From Sipunculus nudus (lineage: Eukaryota; Annelida; Sipuncula; Golfingiida; Sipunculidae): a DNA stretch of 64,000 bases. The notes under the pieces were generated by a model that was given only the letters and a program-made list of their open reading frames with translations, did not search any database and had not been told where the DNA came from. The stretch covers positions 11,952,576 to 12,016,575 of the forward strand of contig CM049309.1 in assembly GCA_026874595.1 (NCBI GenBank), in the 5' to 3' direction. A program made the position numbers and the translations under genes. Position 1 is the first letter of the stretch; each line of letters starts with the position of its first letter. Shown piece by piece: positions 36,301-48,544 of this stretch.

Positions 36301-37860
36301 CCATGGGTCATGACGCTCAGCTGCCAAGCATGACCTGTGACATCATGGACTGAGATTCACAACTTCCAGTCAAATTTTGAAGAACCAATTTGCCAATTTG
36401 TTGAAAATTTTCTATGACAACAGAAATATATATCACCTATGTCTGGTTAAAACACAGTGAATTGATGGTCTGAGGAAAATGCATGATTGTTAAGCTATCA
36501 GGAACTATTCCAACAGCTTGCTTGAAACCTGTCAGTCTCAAAGGAACACCACAAAGGGAAAATATAAGATCAAAATATATAGCAAAAATCAAGGAAATAC
36601 ATGCAAGAATTATTGAGAAACAGGTGCTTCTGTATGAATTTTTATTCAATACAAGCCAACTGTACTGCACTTTTATAAATGATGGTAATATTTATTCAGA
36701 AATATTTGACCCAATCCTTTACAAGATTACATAAATATACATCCAACTGCATTCACTTTAACTGTTCTTGAGATAATATGATCAAAAGGAATTAAAAGAT
36801 GGTTGCCTGGTGGCCATATTGGACTTCTGACAAGTCTGAAATCAGACAACAAACATTCTCTAAATCGGACCAAACATTAAAGAAAAATTACTGAAACTGC
36901 ACTGAAGAAAGAATTTCTAAGGACCCATAAAAAGACCCATAAATATGAAGTTTGAGTCAAACTGAGTGATGCATAGATGTGGCATATGTGAAAGACTGAA
37001 GGTTTGGGTTGAATAGTTACACTTGAAACATGCTCACAAGCATTTAGAACAATTAAATATTGTGACCTTGACCTTTGACTTTTTGACCTCAACATCAATA
37101 GGCTTCTTCCCTTATTGGTAGGTAAGCCATATATGACAGATGGAAGGTACAGATTGAAAAGTTTGCCTGAAAATGACTCCACGCAAGAAGTGGGTGCTGT
37201 GAACTTGACCTTTGACCTCAAAATCAACAGGTCTTTTCCCCTGTTGGCAGAGAAGCGATATCAGTGCTGGAAGGTTTGGAATGAAAAGTCTAGTTTGAAA
37301 TGTGTCCACAACCTTTTCAAAGGAGTGGATCCTGTGACCCTGACCTTTGACCTTGTGACCTCAAAATCTATAGGATTCTTCTCAAACTTAGTAGGTGAGC
37401 TATATGTGAAAAATCAAAGAATTGGGATGAAAGGGTTGGCTTAAAATGCATCCACAGGCTTTTCAAAGAAGAGGCTCCTGTGACCTTGACCTTTGACCTT
37501 TTGACCTAAAAAAAATTATGGTTCTTCCCCTGTTGGTAGGTGAGCTGTATGTGAAAGATGGAAGGTTTGGGATGAAAATTTTGTCTCAAAGAGTTATTTC
37601 TGGGGGGTGCAAACACACCCCATAACTTCGAGAATATAGGTCGCAGGTTTGCTAGAAGATCATTTTATAACCTCTAAAACTGCATAGGGTTCATGGCCCT
37701 AGCCCCTACGGTTACGATTTGTGCCCTGCTAACGGACGGCCGGCCGGACGGACGGACGGCCAGCCAGACGGCCGGACGGACAGACGGAAGGACGACGGAC
37801 AAAACCCCTTCGCTATAGCCCATCGCTATAGCCCAGCATGACTGAAAGTCAGCTGAGCTA
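36301..37860 (+). mobile_element. Family-1 repeat, copy D with a different interior
   Basis: Begins AACAAGTGACCCATGGGTCA, includes GACGCTCAGCTG, and ends with GGACGGACGG runs and GTCAGCTGAGCTA (37849-37861), the same ends as copies A, B and C. The interior is unrelated to theirs: it has repeated segments each carrying GTGACCTTGACCTTTGACC (about 37062, 37203, 37333 and 37479). At 1.56 kb with no long frame it is non-autonomous. Its right end lies only about 44 bp from the splice donor of the exon at 37905. Confidence 0.65.
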
Positions 37861-37904
37861 AAAAACAGAAGAATGAAAAGAAAGAACCCAGTCACATGAC
37901 CTAC

Positions 37905-38053
37905 CTCAGTACTGATGACAGGGAGTGAGTTGATGTCATCCACACTGAGGGTGACGCTGCAGTCGTTCTCATCATCTGAGCTGTCGATGTAACCAGTCAC
38001 GAAGTCAGCCAGCTCCTCAAGCATGTCACTCTCATTGCCAGTATCAGAATCAT
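37905..38053 (-). CDS. RING-H2 E3 ligase, acidic exon adjoining the second array
   Basis: The acceptor TATATTAAAG precedes 38053 and the donor GTAGGT follows 37905. The split codon G|AT gives Asp561, then residues 562-610: DSDTGNESDMLEELADFV, a hydrophobic-acidic helix, then YIDSSDDENDCSVTLSVDD and INSLPVISTE. The acceptor AAAG is a weak match to consensus. The frame joins exactly to the long exon at 53537-55217. Copies of its first about 25 bases with the preceding intron make up the array at 38054-40600. Confidence 0.85.
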
Positions 38054-40600
38054 CTTTAATATAATAATATACACTCTAGTTACTGGTATCAGGGTCATCT
38101 GTAAATATAATAATATACTCTCTATTTACTGGTATCAGGGTCATCTGTAAATATAATAATATACTCTCTATTTACTGGTATCAGGGTCATCTGTAAATAT
38201 AATAATATACACTCTATTTAATGGTATCAGGCACAATCTGTAAATATAATAATAATTATATACACTCTAGTTACTGGTATCAGGGTCATCTGTAAATATA
38301 ATAATATACACTCTATTTAATGGTATCAGAGGCAATCTGTAAATATAATAATTATAATAAACACTCTAGTTACTGTTATCAGATACAATCTGTAAGTTTA
38401 ATAATATACACTCTAGTTACTCGTATCAGAGGCAATCTGTAAAAATAATAACATACACTCTGGTTACTGGTATCAGAGGCAACCTGTTAATATAATAATT
38501 TACACTCTAGTTACAGTTATCAGATACAATCTGTAAGTTTAATAATATACACTCTAGTTACTGTTATCAGATACAATCTGTAAGTTTAATAATATTCACT
38601 CTAGTTACTGGTATCAGTTTCATCTGTTAGGATAATAATATACACTGTGGGTACTAGTATCAGGCACAATTTGTAAATATAATAATAATTATATACACTC
38701 TAGTTACTGGTATCAGAAACATTTTGTAAGTATAACAAGCAAATTCAAGGAATTTATGGCCCCCACTAGAGACACCCACTAGAGATTAGTGACACTAAAA
38801 GTGAGGATTCATCATATGAACAATGACACCCACTAGAGATTAGTGACACTAAAAGTGAGGATTCATCATATGAACAATGAAAGATCCTACTGATCCACCA
38901 AAACCAATTACATCCAAGGTAATTATGAGACCAATCACTGACCAAATTTTGAATAAAATTGGATAATATTTTGGAAAGTTATTGCACAGAACCAAAACCT
39001 GGCAGATGGATGGACAGCAGGACAGAGAGATGACAGACAGACAGAAGGACACACAGACAGAAAGACGCACATCAATGTACCCTGTTCCAAGGAAGCGGGG
39101 TACTATAATATACAGTCTAGTTACTGGTGTCAAAATCATCTGTTAATTCATAAATAATAATATACACTCTAGTCACTGGTATCAGAATCATCTGTAAGTA
39201 TAATATACATTCTAGTTACTGTTATCAGATACAATCTGTAAGTTTAATAATATTCACTCTAGTTACTGGTATCAGTTTCATCTGTTAGGATAATAATATA
39301 CACTGTGGGTACTAGTATCAGGCACAATTTGTAAATATAATAATAATTATATACACTCTAGTTACTGGTATCAGAAACATTTTGTAAGTATAACAAGCAA
39401 ATTCAAGGAATTTATGGCCCCCACTAGAGACACCCACTAGAGATTAGTGACACTAAAAGTGAGGATTCATCAAATGAACAATGAAAGATCCTACTGATCC
39501 ACCAAAACCAATTACATCCAAGGTAAGTATGAGACCAATCACTGACCAAATTTTGAATAAAATTGGATAATATTTTGGAAAGTTATTGCACAGAACCAAA
39601 ACCTGGCAGATGGATGGACAGCAGGACAGAGAGATGACAGACAGACAGAAGGACACACAGACAGAAAGACACACATCAATGTACCCCGTTCCAAGGAAGC
39701 GGGGTACAATAATATACAGTCTAGTTACTGGTGTCAAAATCATCTGTTAATTCATAAATAATAATATACACTCTAGTAACTGGTATCAGAATCATCTTTG
39801 AGTATAATATACACTCTAGTAACTGGTATCAGAATCATCTTTGAGTATAATATACACTCTAGTAACTGGTATCAGAATCATCTTTGAGTATAATATACAC
39901 TGTAGTTACTGGTATCAGAGTCATCTGTAAGTATAATATACACTCTAGTTACTGGTATCAGAATCATCTTTGAGTATAATATACACTCTAGTTACTGATA
40001 TTATATTCATTTGTAGATATGATATACACTCTCGCTACTGGTATCAGAGTCATTGGTAGGGATAATTTACAATGTACTTAAATATTAGAGCCATCTATTG
40101 GGATTATATACACTACTGGGATAAGAGTCAAGCATAAGAATAACATGATATACATTGTTGTTACTGGCATTAGACTCATCTGAAAGGATAAGTTAGGTAA
40201 GGATATTTGACACTGTAGTTAAATATTAGAGCCACCTGTTGGGATACAGCTCACAACTGGTATAAGAGTCAACTGTCAGAACAACATAATAATATACACT
40301 GTATTTACTGGTATTAGAGTCAACTGAAAAGATAATACACACTCTAGTAACTGATATCAGAATCATCTGAAAAAAAAATAACATACACTCTAGTTACTAG
40401 TTCATATCAGAATCATCTGTAAGTATAATATACACTATATATAGTTACTTGTATCAGGGTGTTTAGTAAAGTTAAATTTACACTCTATTTTCTGGTATCA
40501 GAGTCATTTGTAAGGATACTTTATACTCTAGTTACTGATTTCAGAGTCATCTGTCAAATATGATATACTCTAGTTACTTGTATTAGAGTAAACTTATCAG
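38054..40600 (-). repeat. Roughly 45-50-bp tandem array of a second copied 3' splice site
   Basis: Dozens of units of the form TTACTGGTATCAGAATCATC plus TGTAAGTATAATATACACTC on the + strand. Read on the gene's strand, each has an AT-rich intron tract ending TTACAG, then ATGATTCTGATACCAGTAAC, a diverged copy of the start of the exon at 37905-38053. Units vary in length from about 43 to 60 bp. In the exon's frame each copy reaches a stop (TAG) within about eight codons. The array is interrupted by an embedded element at about 38756-39110 and again at 39413-39710. Confidence 0.9.
38553..39780. repeat. 658-bp higher-order duplication inside the array
   Basis: Several array units plus an embedded GACAGACAGACAG-containing element ending in the near-palindrome GTACCC...GGGGTAC are repeated: CTGTTATCAG at 38561 recurs at 39219. 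The first copy also has a 55-bp internal duplication (CACCCACTAGAGATTAGTGA) that the second lacks. Confidence 0.8.
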
Positions 40601-40765
40601 ATATATATACCTTCTTGTTTTTAAACTGGATTAATTTGCAGAAACAATTTACAATTAGTTTTCATTGTAAGATCATTTTGTTTAAACCATTTTGGACAGT
40701 AGCCAAGACTGCATTTTTCCATAATTAGTAACATAAATGACTTGGTACAACACTTCAATAACCAA

Positions 40766-42639
40766 CTAGATATTTCTTGGCACCGCAGGTGCCAGAGTAT
40801 CCCCAGACATAGTATGCCCCCCCCCCTTAAGAATAGGCCCCGATTTTTAGCAGCATATACTGACACTTGGCAAGCATCTATCAATCCAAAATCTTTCTGA
40901 AGATGTTGGTCCTGTGACCTTGACCTTTGACCTTATGACCCCAAAATCAATTGTGGTCTTGCTTTTTCAATGAGACATATATAAGTCAAGTTTGAAATCT
41001 ATACATCAATAAAAGCAGGAGTTATCATCCAGAAACTAATTTTTTTGACAGATGGCTCCTGTGGCCTTGACCTTTGACGTTGTGACCCCAAAAATTGATT
41101 TTGATCATCCACTTTTATATATAAATCAATAGAGGTCTAGATTTATTGATGGGCCATATATAAGTCAGGTTTGAAATCCATATATTAATCCAAGCTTGAA
41201 TTATCATCTCAGGAACTAATTTTTGGACAGATGGCTCCTGTGACCTTCACCTTTGACCTTGTGACCTCACAATTGACAGGCGTCTTCCTCTATTGGCAGG
41301 GGAACTGTATGTGCAAGATGAAATGTCTGAGATGAAATGTTTGGCTGAAAATGCATCCACAATCTTTTTAAAGATGTGTCCTGTGACCTTGACCTTTGAT
41401 CTCATGACCCCAAAATTAATTTGGGTCTTGCTTTATGAATGGGTCATATACAAGTCAAGTTTGAAATCCATATATCAATAAAAGCAGGAAATATCACCCA
41501 GAAACTAATTTTTGGACAGATGGCTCCTGTGACCTTCACCTTTGACCTTGTGGCCTCAAAATTGATAGGGGTTTTCCTCTATTGGCAGATGAACTATATG
41601 TGCTAGATGAAAGGTCTGAGATGAAATGTTTGGCTGAAAATGCATCCACAATCTTTTTAAAGATGCGTCCTGTGACCTTGACCTTTGACCTCATGACCCC
41701 AAAATCAATTGGAGTCTTGCTTTTTCAATGGGACATATATAAGTCAAGTTTGAAATCAATACATCAATAAAAGCAGGAATTATCATCCAGGAACTAATTT
41801 TTTGACAGATAGCTCCTGTGGCCTTGACCTTTGACCTTGTGACCCCAAAATTGATATGGATCATCCACTATTGGCAAGTGAGCTATATATTCAAGATGGA
41901 AGACCTGGAATGAAAGTTTGGCTTAAAATGCATCCACAGTATCTTTTAAGATGCAAGTCCAGTGACCTTGACCTTTGACCTCATGACCCTAGAACCTATA
42001 TGGTTCTTACTTTAGTGGTGGGCCATACATAAGTCACGTTTGAAATCCATATGGCTATCAACACTGGAGATATCATAAGAGGTGTGTGATTTTCACCAAA
42101 TATGGACACATTAAAAGTCAAGGCCACTCTCATGGTAAAGTTCATGACCCAAATGTAAATAGACCTCATCCCATAACCCATCTCTCTACATGTGCATAAT
42201 ATGAAAGAAATCTGTCCATTTGTTTTTTACTTATAATGCTTACAGTACTGTCAAGTGGCAATTATGGGGGTATTAAAAGGCGTAAAAACAAGAAAAGGAT
42301 AATAGGTGGCACCACCAGTTTCCGGTATATCACAAGGCTATCCAAGATCTTCCGTCACCTTGATTTTTTGACCAGTCCATGCAAGCTTACTTGAGATATT
42401 TAAGAATTTGTGTTATTTTCAGCAAAAATGGACCTATTCAAGATCAAGGTCACTCTCCTAGCACAGGTCATGACCCCATTTTAAATAGGCTTCGTCCTCT
42501 TACCTATATCTATACAAATGTAAAGTTTGAAAAAGATCAGTGAAATATTTTTTGAGTTATCCCGCTCACAAGGTTTTTCTGCGGCGGCGGCGGGACTGTC
42601 GTGAAATCATAGTATCCCGACTTTGTCTGGGGACACAAT
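40766..42639. mobile_element. Family-2 repeat, longest copy with multiple GTGACCTTGACC blocks
   Basis: Left end CTAGATATTTCTTGGCA with AGTATCCCCAGACA; right end CATAGTATCCCGACTTTGTC then TGGGGACACAAT. The interior holds about seven related units of 140-170 bp, each with GTGACCTTGACCTTTGACC or a close variant (from 40914 to about 41960) and GGACAGATGGCTCCTGTG. The last part matches the copy at 33940-35509, including GGTGGCACCACC at 42306. Short open frames at 41293 and 41582 are repeats of one another, not genes. Confidence 0.65.
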
Positions 42640-44078
42640 TAACATATTCACAACACACATAACACCATCTGTTATTACTTGAAAGCTAAGCACCATCTAG
42701 GGCTGCAAGATGTACGGGAGTCTGTTTAATACCAAGTACTCAAGTCCAAGATTAATATTCGAGTGCTTGTGTGTGTACATGGATTATTAATATTACTGTG
42801 AACTTACATTTATACATTAGTATTACCTTAGGGCTATATACCTGTGTTAGTGAATTTTACAGAGGCTTGTCATGACACCGAAATTTAAGCCATCTAAAGG
42901 TCAAATTTATACATATTTTGTACTAGTAAACAGACATCCATTAATATTTAGACAGTGTGGTCATAACATAAAGTGCACATGTACGAGGTTAGGTAATGCC
43001 TCTAAAGTACTCAAGTCCAAAATTTGGTACTCTAGTGCCACTTATAGGTATTTATATGGACTGTTCAATAATTTATTTCTTCCAAATGGTTATTCTCATG
43101 CCTGTAACCTCAAGGTTAAGTAACCTATTCCATGTGCATTTGTTGTGTGAATGGAGGATTTCATCCAGATCCCAGACTTTGCCCTGATTTGATTGGCTGG
43201 TACACATGTGACATCATGGACTGAATTTTTTATCAACAACTCAGATCTAGTAATGCATGTTGTTTTTATTCTCTCCTGAAAATATGGGACTGCCAGTGGC
43301 AAGAATACTGTACTTTTACGGAGATCTAGAATTTAAGTTACAGGGGATTTCCCAGTGTGTGACGTCATATGACCAATTATGTTATATGAAAATAAAATGA
43401 GATTTCGAATATGTTTGCTTGACATCAACCCAAATATATCATAGCATAGCCTTAATATGTTATATTGGTGATGTGAGATACTTTTGACATTTACAAGCTG
43501 TATAACTATATTCAGGATTATTGATATCTACCTTAATTTCAATTAAATTTTCAGAATTATGGATATTTACCTTACAATTTAATGAATGTAAAAAATGGAA
43601 ATCATTGGAATGCAGATTACTAATGAAAATAAAATATAACACCACAGTTGTATCAAAATCTGAGCCATTATATTCATCTCAGTAAGAAAAAAAGGTTCCT
43701 TCTCAAGCTTTATGCCGATCTGTGAACAGGCCTGGAAACATTGTGTAAATAAGGTTAGAATGGATCAATGAACTGATTAGAATACTACACCCCTGAGGCT
43801 CAGAGGAAGCCAATTCTCATGTTAAAGTGCCATTACTATTGATACAGGCCAGGGTTGGAAATGTTTAAGAGCCCCACATGCCCAATGCCTGTATTTCCAG
43901 GTACAGGTCTGATATTTTGGGATGGCTGCACCCCTAATCAGCTTGATTAGAACTGTGTACTCAAAGGGGCCTATTCCATTAAATCTGATGTCTAATAAAT
44001 AAAGATAATCCCTTGAAACTCTTACAAGAACATGCTGATCACACTGCACACATGCTGTTTGTTTTGTTTATATCTATG
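42640..44078. other. RING gene intron, no recognised feature
   Basis: AT-rich intronic sequence. Short open frames at 42872-43302 overlap on both strands and have no recognisable domain. Confidence 0.5.
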
Positions 44079-44087
44079 TATTTACAA

Positions 44088-44950
44088 GGAAGTGGCTAAA
44101 CAGCCGGCAGGGTGCCGGCAGTTTAGTCCACAGGCTAAACAGCCGGCAGGGAATACTGACCTTGCCGGCAGTCTAGCCCACTGGCTGACTGACTGATGGC
44201 AAATGAATGTAACATTGTATGCTCTATTTCAGAATGATACTCCGTAATTTTCATTATTATTTTGATAATGACCTGACAATATAGTGCTGACTTACAAAAT
44301 TACATATTTTGATAGCCTTTCTGTAAGAAATGCCATTTGGTGTGGATATTTCTTGCATCATCTCACAACACAATAGCTAGGCTCAACAGCTTGAATTGGG
44401 TGTGATGTAAGATTGTTTGATTGTTCCTTTGATCTAGTAATTAGCTGATCCTTTGGCCATTTATTTGACATATCCTGAGTGATTTCACACACTAATTATT
44501 TGTTTGCTCATAAGCACACTAGTGTATTACTGTATAAACTATAAACAGTCTCTGGACACACATTCACATTTCTGGTATATTTTTATCACAAAATCTATAA
44601 ACTATCCTTTAAATATTACAATTTTTATCAGAAAATTTATAAAAAAAGTACCTTGTAAATACAACAAATGTGCACTTTTAATACCTACTCATTAATACTC
44701 AACATACTTATTACATATAGACCAGCAAAATAGATAATTTGGTAAGTCAACACTTTATTGTCAGCTCATTGTCCAAATAATAATGAAAAAGTACAGAGTA
44801 TATAACACTGAAATAGACTGAAATAGAGCATACATTAATTTGCCGGCAGTTTAGCCAGTGGGGTAGACTTCCGGCAAGGTCAATTCCCCTGCCGGCTGTT
44901 TAGCCTGTGGACTAAACTGCCGGCACCCTGCCGGCTGTTTAGCCACTTCC
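44088..44950. mobile_element. Mutator-like miniature element with 9-bp target duplication
   Basis: Both ends start GGAAGTGGCTAAACAGCCGG and stay matched as inverted repeats for about 100 bp (44088-44190 against 44840-44950). TATTTACAA lies directly outside at 44079-44087 and 44951-44959. A 9-bp duplication with about 100-bp inverted repeats is the pattern of Mutator-like elements. Each terminal repeat contains its own hairpin, CTAAAC.GCCGGCA...TGCCGGC.GTTTAG. The 863-bp element carries no transposase. Only substitutions and small indels separate the arms, so insertion is fairly recent. Confidence 0.8.
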
Positions 44951-44959
44951 TATTTACAA

Positions 44960-45835
44960 CATGAGGGGGGCCATCAAAGTAATCCAAACACATCCAATAG
45001 GGACATCTGACAGCGAGACAGACCAGGGTTTTGCAACTAGTGACCTTTAAAATTACATATATATGCAACCAACCACCTTTTACGGTTTTTTTTTCTGTTT
45101 GCCAGAAATGTACTGTGTTTATTGTATAAACAAGCTCACACATCTGTCACAGAGGCATTATAAGACGTTTTCTTAACAGGATCTAGTTACCAACAGTTCA
45201 TTAATATATAAAAAAAATTAATAAACTGAAATTCTATTGTTAATTTCAAAATATTCACCAAATACTTATATTAACCATGGAGACACATTAAAATATAAAA
45301 TGCTTTTTTTATTCACATTTTATATTGTGATATTGAAAAGATACATATATGCAATACATATAATACCTTCAATAAATTAGGAGATTCTAATCTAATTTAT
45401 CTGTCTGGCTCTCTGGCACTCAGAGTCTGAGGGAACCTGAGATGAAAGTGTATTGTAGCATTCATTAGATCTGTAACTAACACTATAGCTTTGGGATGGA
45501 AATCACGGAATACATTATTCAAGTAGTGAGAGGCCTGAACATAAAACACTGGGTTATTATCTATTATCCTCACACCTTTCATTAATCACAGATAGCAGCT
45601 CACACAGCAGTAAAACACAGATCCTTTAAATAATTCAACTACAGCTGCAGGTAGTGCTAGCTAGTCTAGCCAGTCTATAGTCAATCACATGCGTGATAAT
45701 GTTCTTCATCATCACAAAATGCTAAATCTTGTGTTTCAACAATCAGTCCTTGACCTTTGACCACAAATTTTAATTTATGGCCATTGGGCAAGTTCCAGTT
45801 GGACAGTAATCAATTCTGGATGCACAAGGCATGTT
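44960..45835. other. RING gene intron, no recognised feature
   Basis: AT-rich sequence between the Mutator-like element and the 27-bp minisatellite. Nothing coding is seen. Confidence 0.5.
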
Positions 45836-45946
45836 ATAAACATCCCATCTGTACTGGATGGGTTTAATCATCCAATGTGTATTGAATGGATAAAAATATC
45901 CAATCTGCACTGAATGGACACAACATCCCATCTGTACTTAATAGAA
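45836..45946. repeat. 27-bp minisatellite, left fragment
   Basis: Units of CATCCCATCTGTACTGAATG followed by GATAAAA or similar. The same repeat continues at 48545-49075 and 51692-51790, with copies B and C of family 1 between the parts. Confidence 0.75.
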
Positions 45947-48540
45947 AACAAGGGACCTATGGGTCACGACGCTCAGCTGTTATATATGATAAAAAAATAT
46001 TATTTAGAAATGAGGCACATGCTGGTTTTGTGTGGTAATAAATATAAGCTGTATTATGAGTTGTTGTTGTTTAGCTTATGTATGATTTTGATAGTACCTT
46101 TGGAGACAGGGAAGAGGACTGATTTCATTTATTTTATTAACAAATGGAGTACTACTGTCACACAGATTTTGACTTGGCCATATAACTTATAAGCAGAACA
46201 TATAATATAAGAGTTTAACTATTTATTAAAAAAATTACAAATATTGTCCCAAATATAATTTTTATTAAAAATAATAAGAAAATCGTATGATTTTTTAAAA
46301 TGAAATATAACTGATATGATTATTAAAATAATATTAAAGAATTTATTCATGAATGCATTCATGAATACATTTTGAAAGTATTTGCACGAGTATTCATATA
46401 CTTTCATTTTTACCTGAATTCCCATTCTTTATGCAAGAAATTTAATGGAGTACATAATCATATTCGTATTTAAATACAATTACAAAGTATTCGCACCATG
46501 TCTGGTATTTATTCAGTTTTCACCAAACAATGATGTTGAGAATCCAGAATATACAAAATTCACACATTTAAATAATGATCATAAGTACCTGGTTTTATGG
46601 CTTTTATTTATATTAAAAAATAACTGTAAAAAATTCATTCTGGACTTATTTCACATCAATGTACACACTAGACACAGTAGGAATCTAGATTAATATTATC
46701 AACTGCATCTTTGTCTATCATTAATTTCCTTCATATAATCCCTAATGATTAGTAATGAATAATATGATTTACTTCTTTATCATTAAAATTGAACTGAAAA
46801 TGCCATAGGTGACTGCATGGTGTTATTTGGAATATGTGACATTCTACCCATCGATACAAGATTCTTATATCATCAGTAACTGCAAGTTAATTTCCTGTTA
46901 TTATAAACTGACAAATTCCTTTTCTATTTTTCTTTAATTTGTTATTAAAAACCAATAAAAATTTATTAATTTATTGTTTATTGTTATGTTGTTGGTTAAA
47001 ACTACTAGATGAGTTGGGTTGGACACCTGGATCAACTGTGGCTGGCCATAAGCTGCCTGGATTCTCGCCTCAAGCGTGCATAATTTGATGAAAGGTCAAC
47101 AAGGTCAACATACAGGTGACTCAAGAGGGGCTGGAGAGAGCCAAAGTCTGATAGGGTCTCATAAAAAACATTAATAAAAGCTACAACATTTGGCCAATTT
47201 CTTTAAGCTTTCTAAACTAAAAAGCTGAAATCCTTATGTGTGCATGATATGAAAATTATATCAACAGTGCTCACGGGAAACAAACGTGCCATGGTCACAG
47301 TTGGGCAAAATTTAAGGTACTAATTTTATATTTATACTAATAACTTATAAAATATGAAAAATTCAGAACTAATTTTGGGTATTCAATTGAATCTTGATTA
47401 AATAATGTTACATCCCTGACAAAAATATCTCTAGCTTCAGCAATGCCCTTGTTAAGGGAGTAAATATATTTCTTGATTTTTTATAAAGTGCATTATGTTT
47501 GGGCCCATAACTTAAAACAATTATGCAATACTGACATCATTCTGGCATGTGCATAGCGAATGTATAGAAAAATATGTATATTATTTATGATTAAAGTCAG
47601 ATCAGTGGTTTTGATATTAGGCAGTCTTAAAGTGTAACAATGGGTTTTTAATGGAAAAATGAAGTTTTTCATTGATATCTCGAAGGAATTAAGTCCTAGT
47701 GACCAAATTCTTGGCATGGTATGGGATTTTTTGAGAAATCTAACTGTATGCCAAATTTAAGGAACTAAGAGCTGAAGCTCCGGAGCTGAGCTCTAGCAAA
47801 CTGCATAACACTAGCAATATGTGACATGGTGCTTGAAAACTTGAATAAAATTTACAGTTTTTGATCAACTGGTTTCAAATTTTTTGTGTTAACAGTTGAA
47901 ATGCTAACAAAAACATGCTGTGAAAATTAAATCCACAGCAGTTACAGCAAAAAAACGTGCCATGGTCAAAGTTGGGCAAAATTTAAGGTACCAATTTTTT
48001 ATTTTTGCTAATATTTTAAAAAATTTAAAAGATTTTGATCTAATTTTGGGTATACAATTTAATTTTGATTAATAAAAGTAATATTACTGGAAAAAAAGTG
48101 CTTAGCTTTAACAAGTTTTGTGTTAAGTGATAAAATTTCTTTCCTGATTATTTACAAAATGCATTATGTTTGGGCCCATAACTTTTTTAAATTATATAAT
48201 ACAGACCTAATTTCTGGCATGTACATAGGAATTATATAGAGGATTATTTATAGGAAATATGAGGAAAAACAGATGAGTGGTTTTGATATTAGGCAGTCCT
48301 GAAGTGTTAATATAGGTTTTTAATAAAAATTTGAGGTTTTTCCTTAATTTCTCAAAGGAATGAAGTCGCAAAGACCCAGTTTTCGGCTTGGTAGGAGATC
48401 TTGGGGACATCTAACATTATGCTGAATTTTGGATTCCTAGGTCTTACGGTTTCAAAACGTGCCACATCTACGGACGGACAGACGGACGACGGACAATGGA
48501 CCACGACTATAGCTCAGATGACTTATAGTCAGCTGAGCTA
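45947..48540 (+). mobile_element. Family-1 repeat, copy B
   Basis: Starts AACAAGGGACCTATGGGTCA, then ACGACGCTCAGCTG, and ends in GACGGACGAC runs with the near-palindrome around GACTTATAGTCAGCTGAGC. It aligns along its full length with copy C, with only scattered differences, and with copy A in reverse. No long open frame. Confidence 0.8.
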
Positions 48541-48544
48541 AAAA

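Noticed and set aside
38849-39743. Two 96-codon frames that are almost identical.
   Set aside because: They lie in the two copies of an embedded GACAGACAG-rich repeat and reflect the 658-bp duplication, not a gene.
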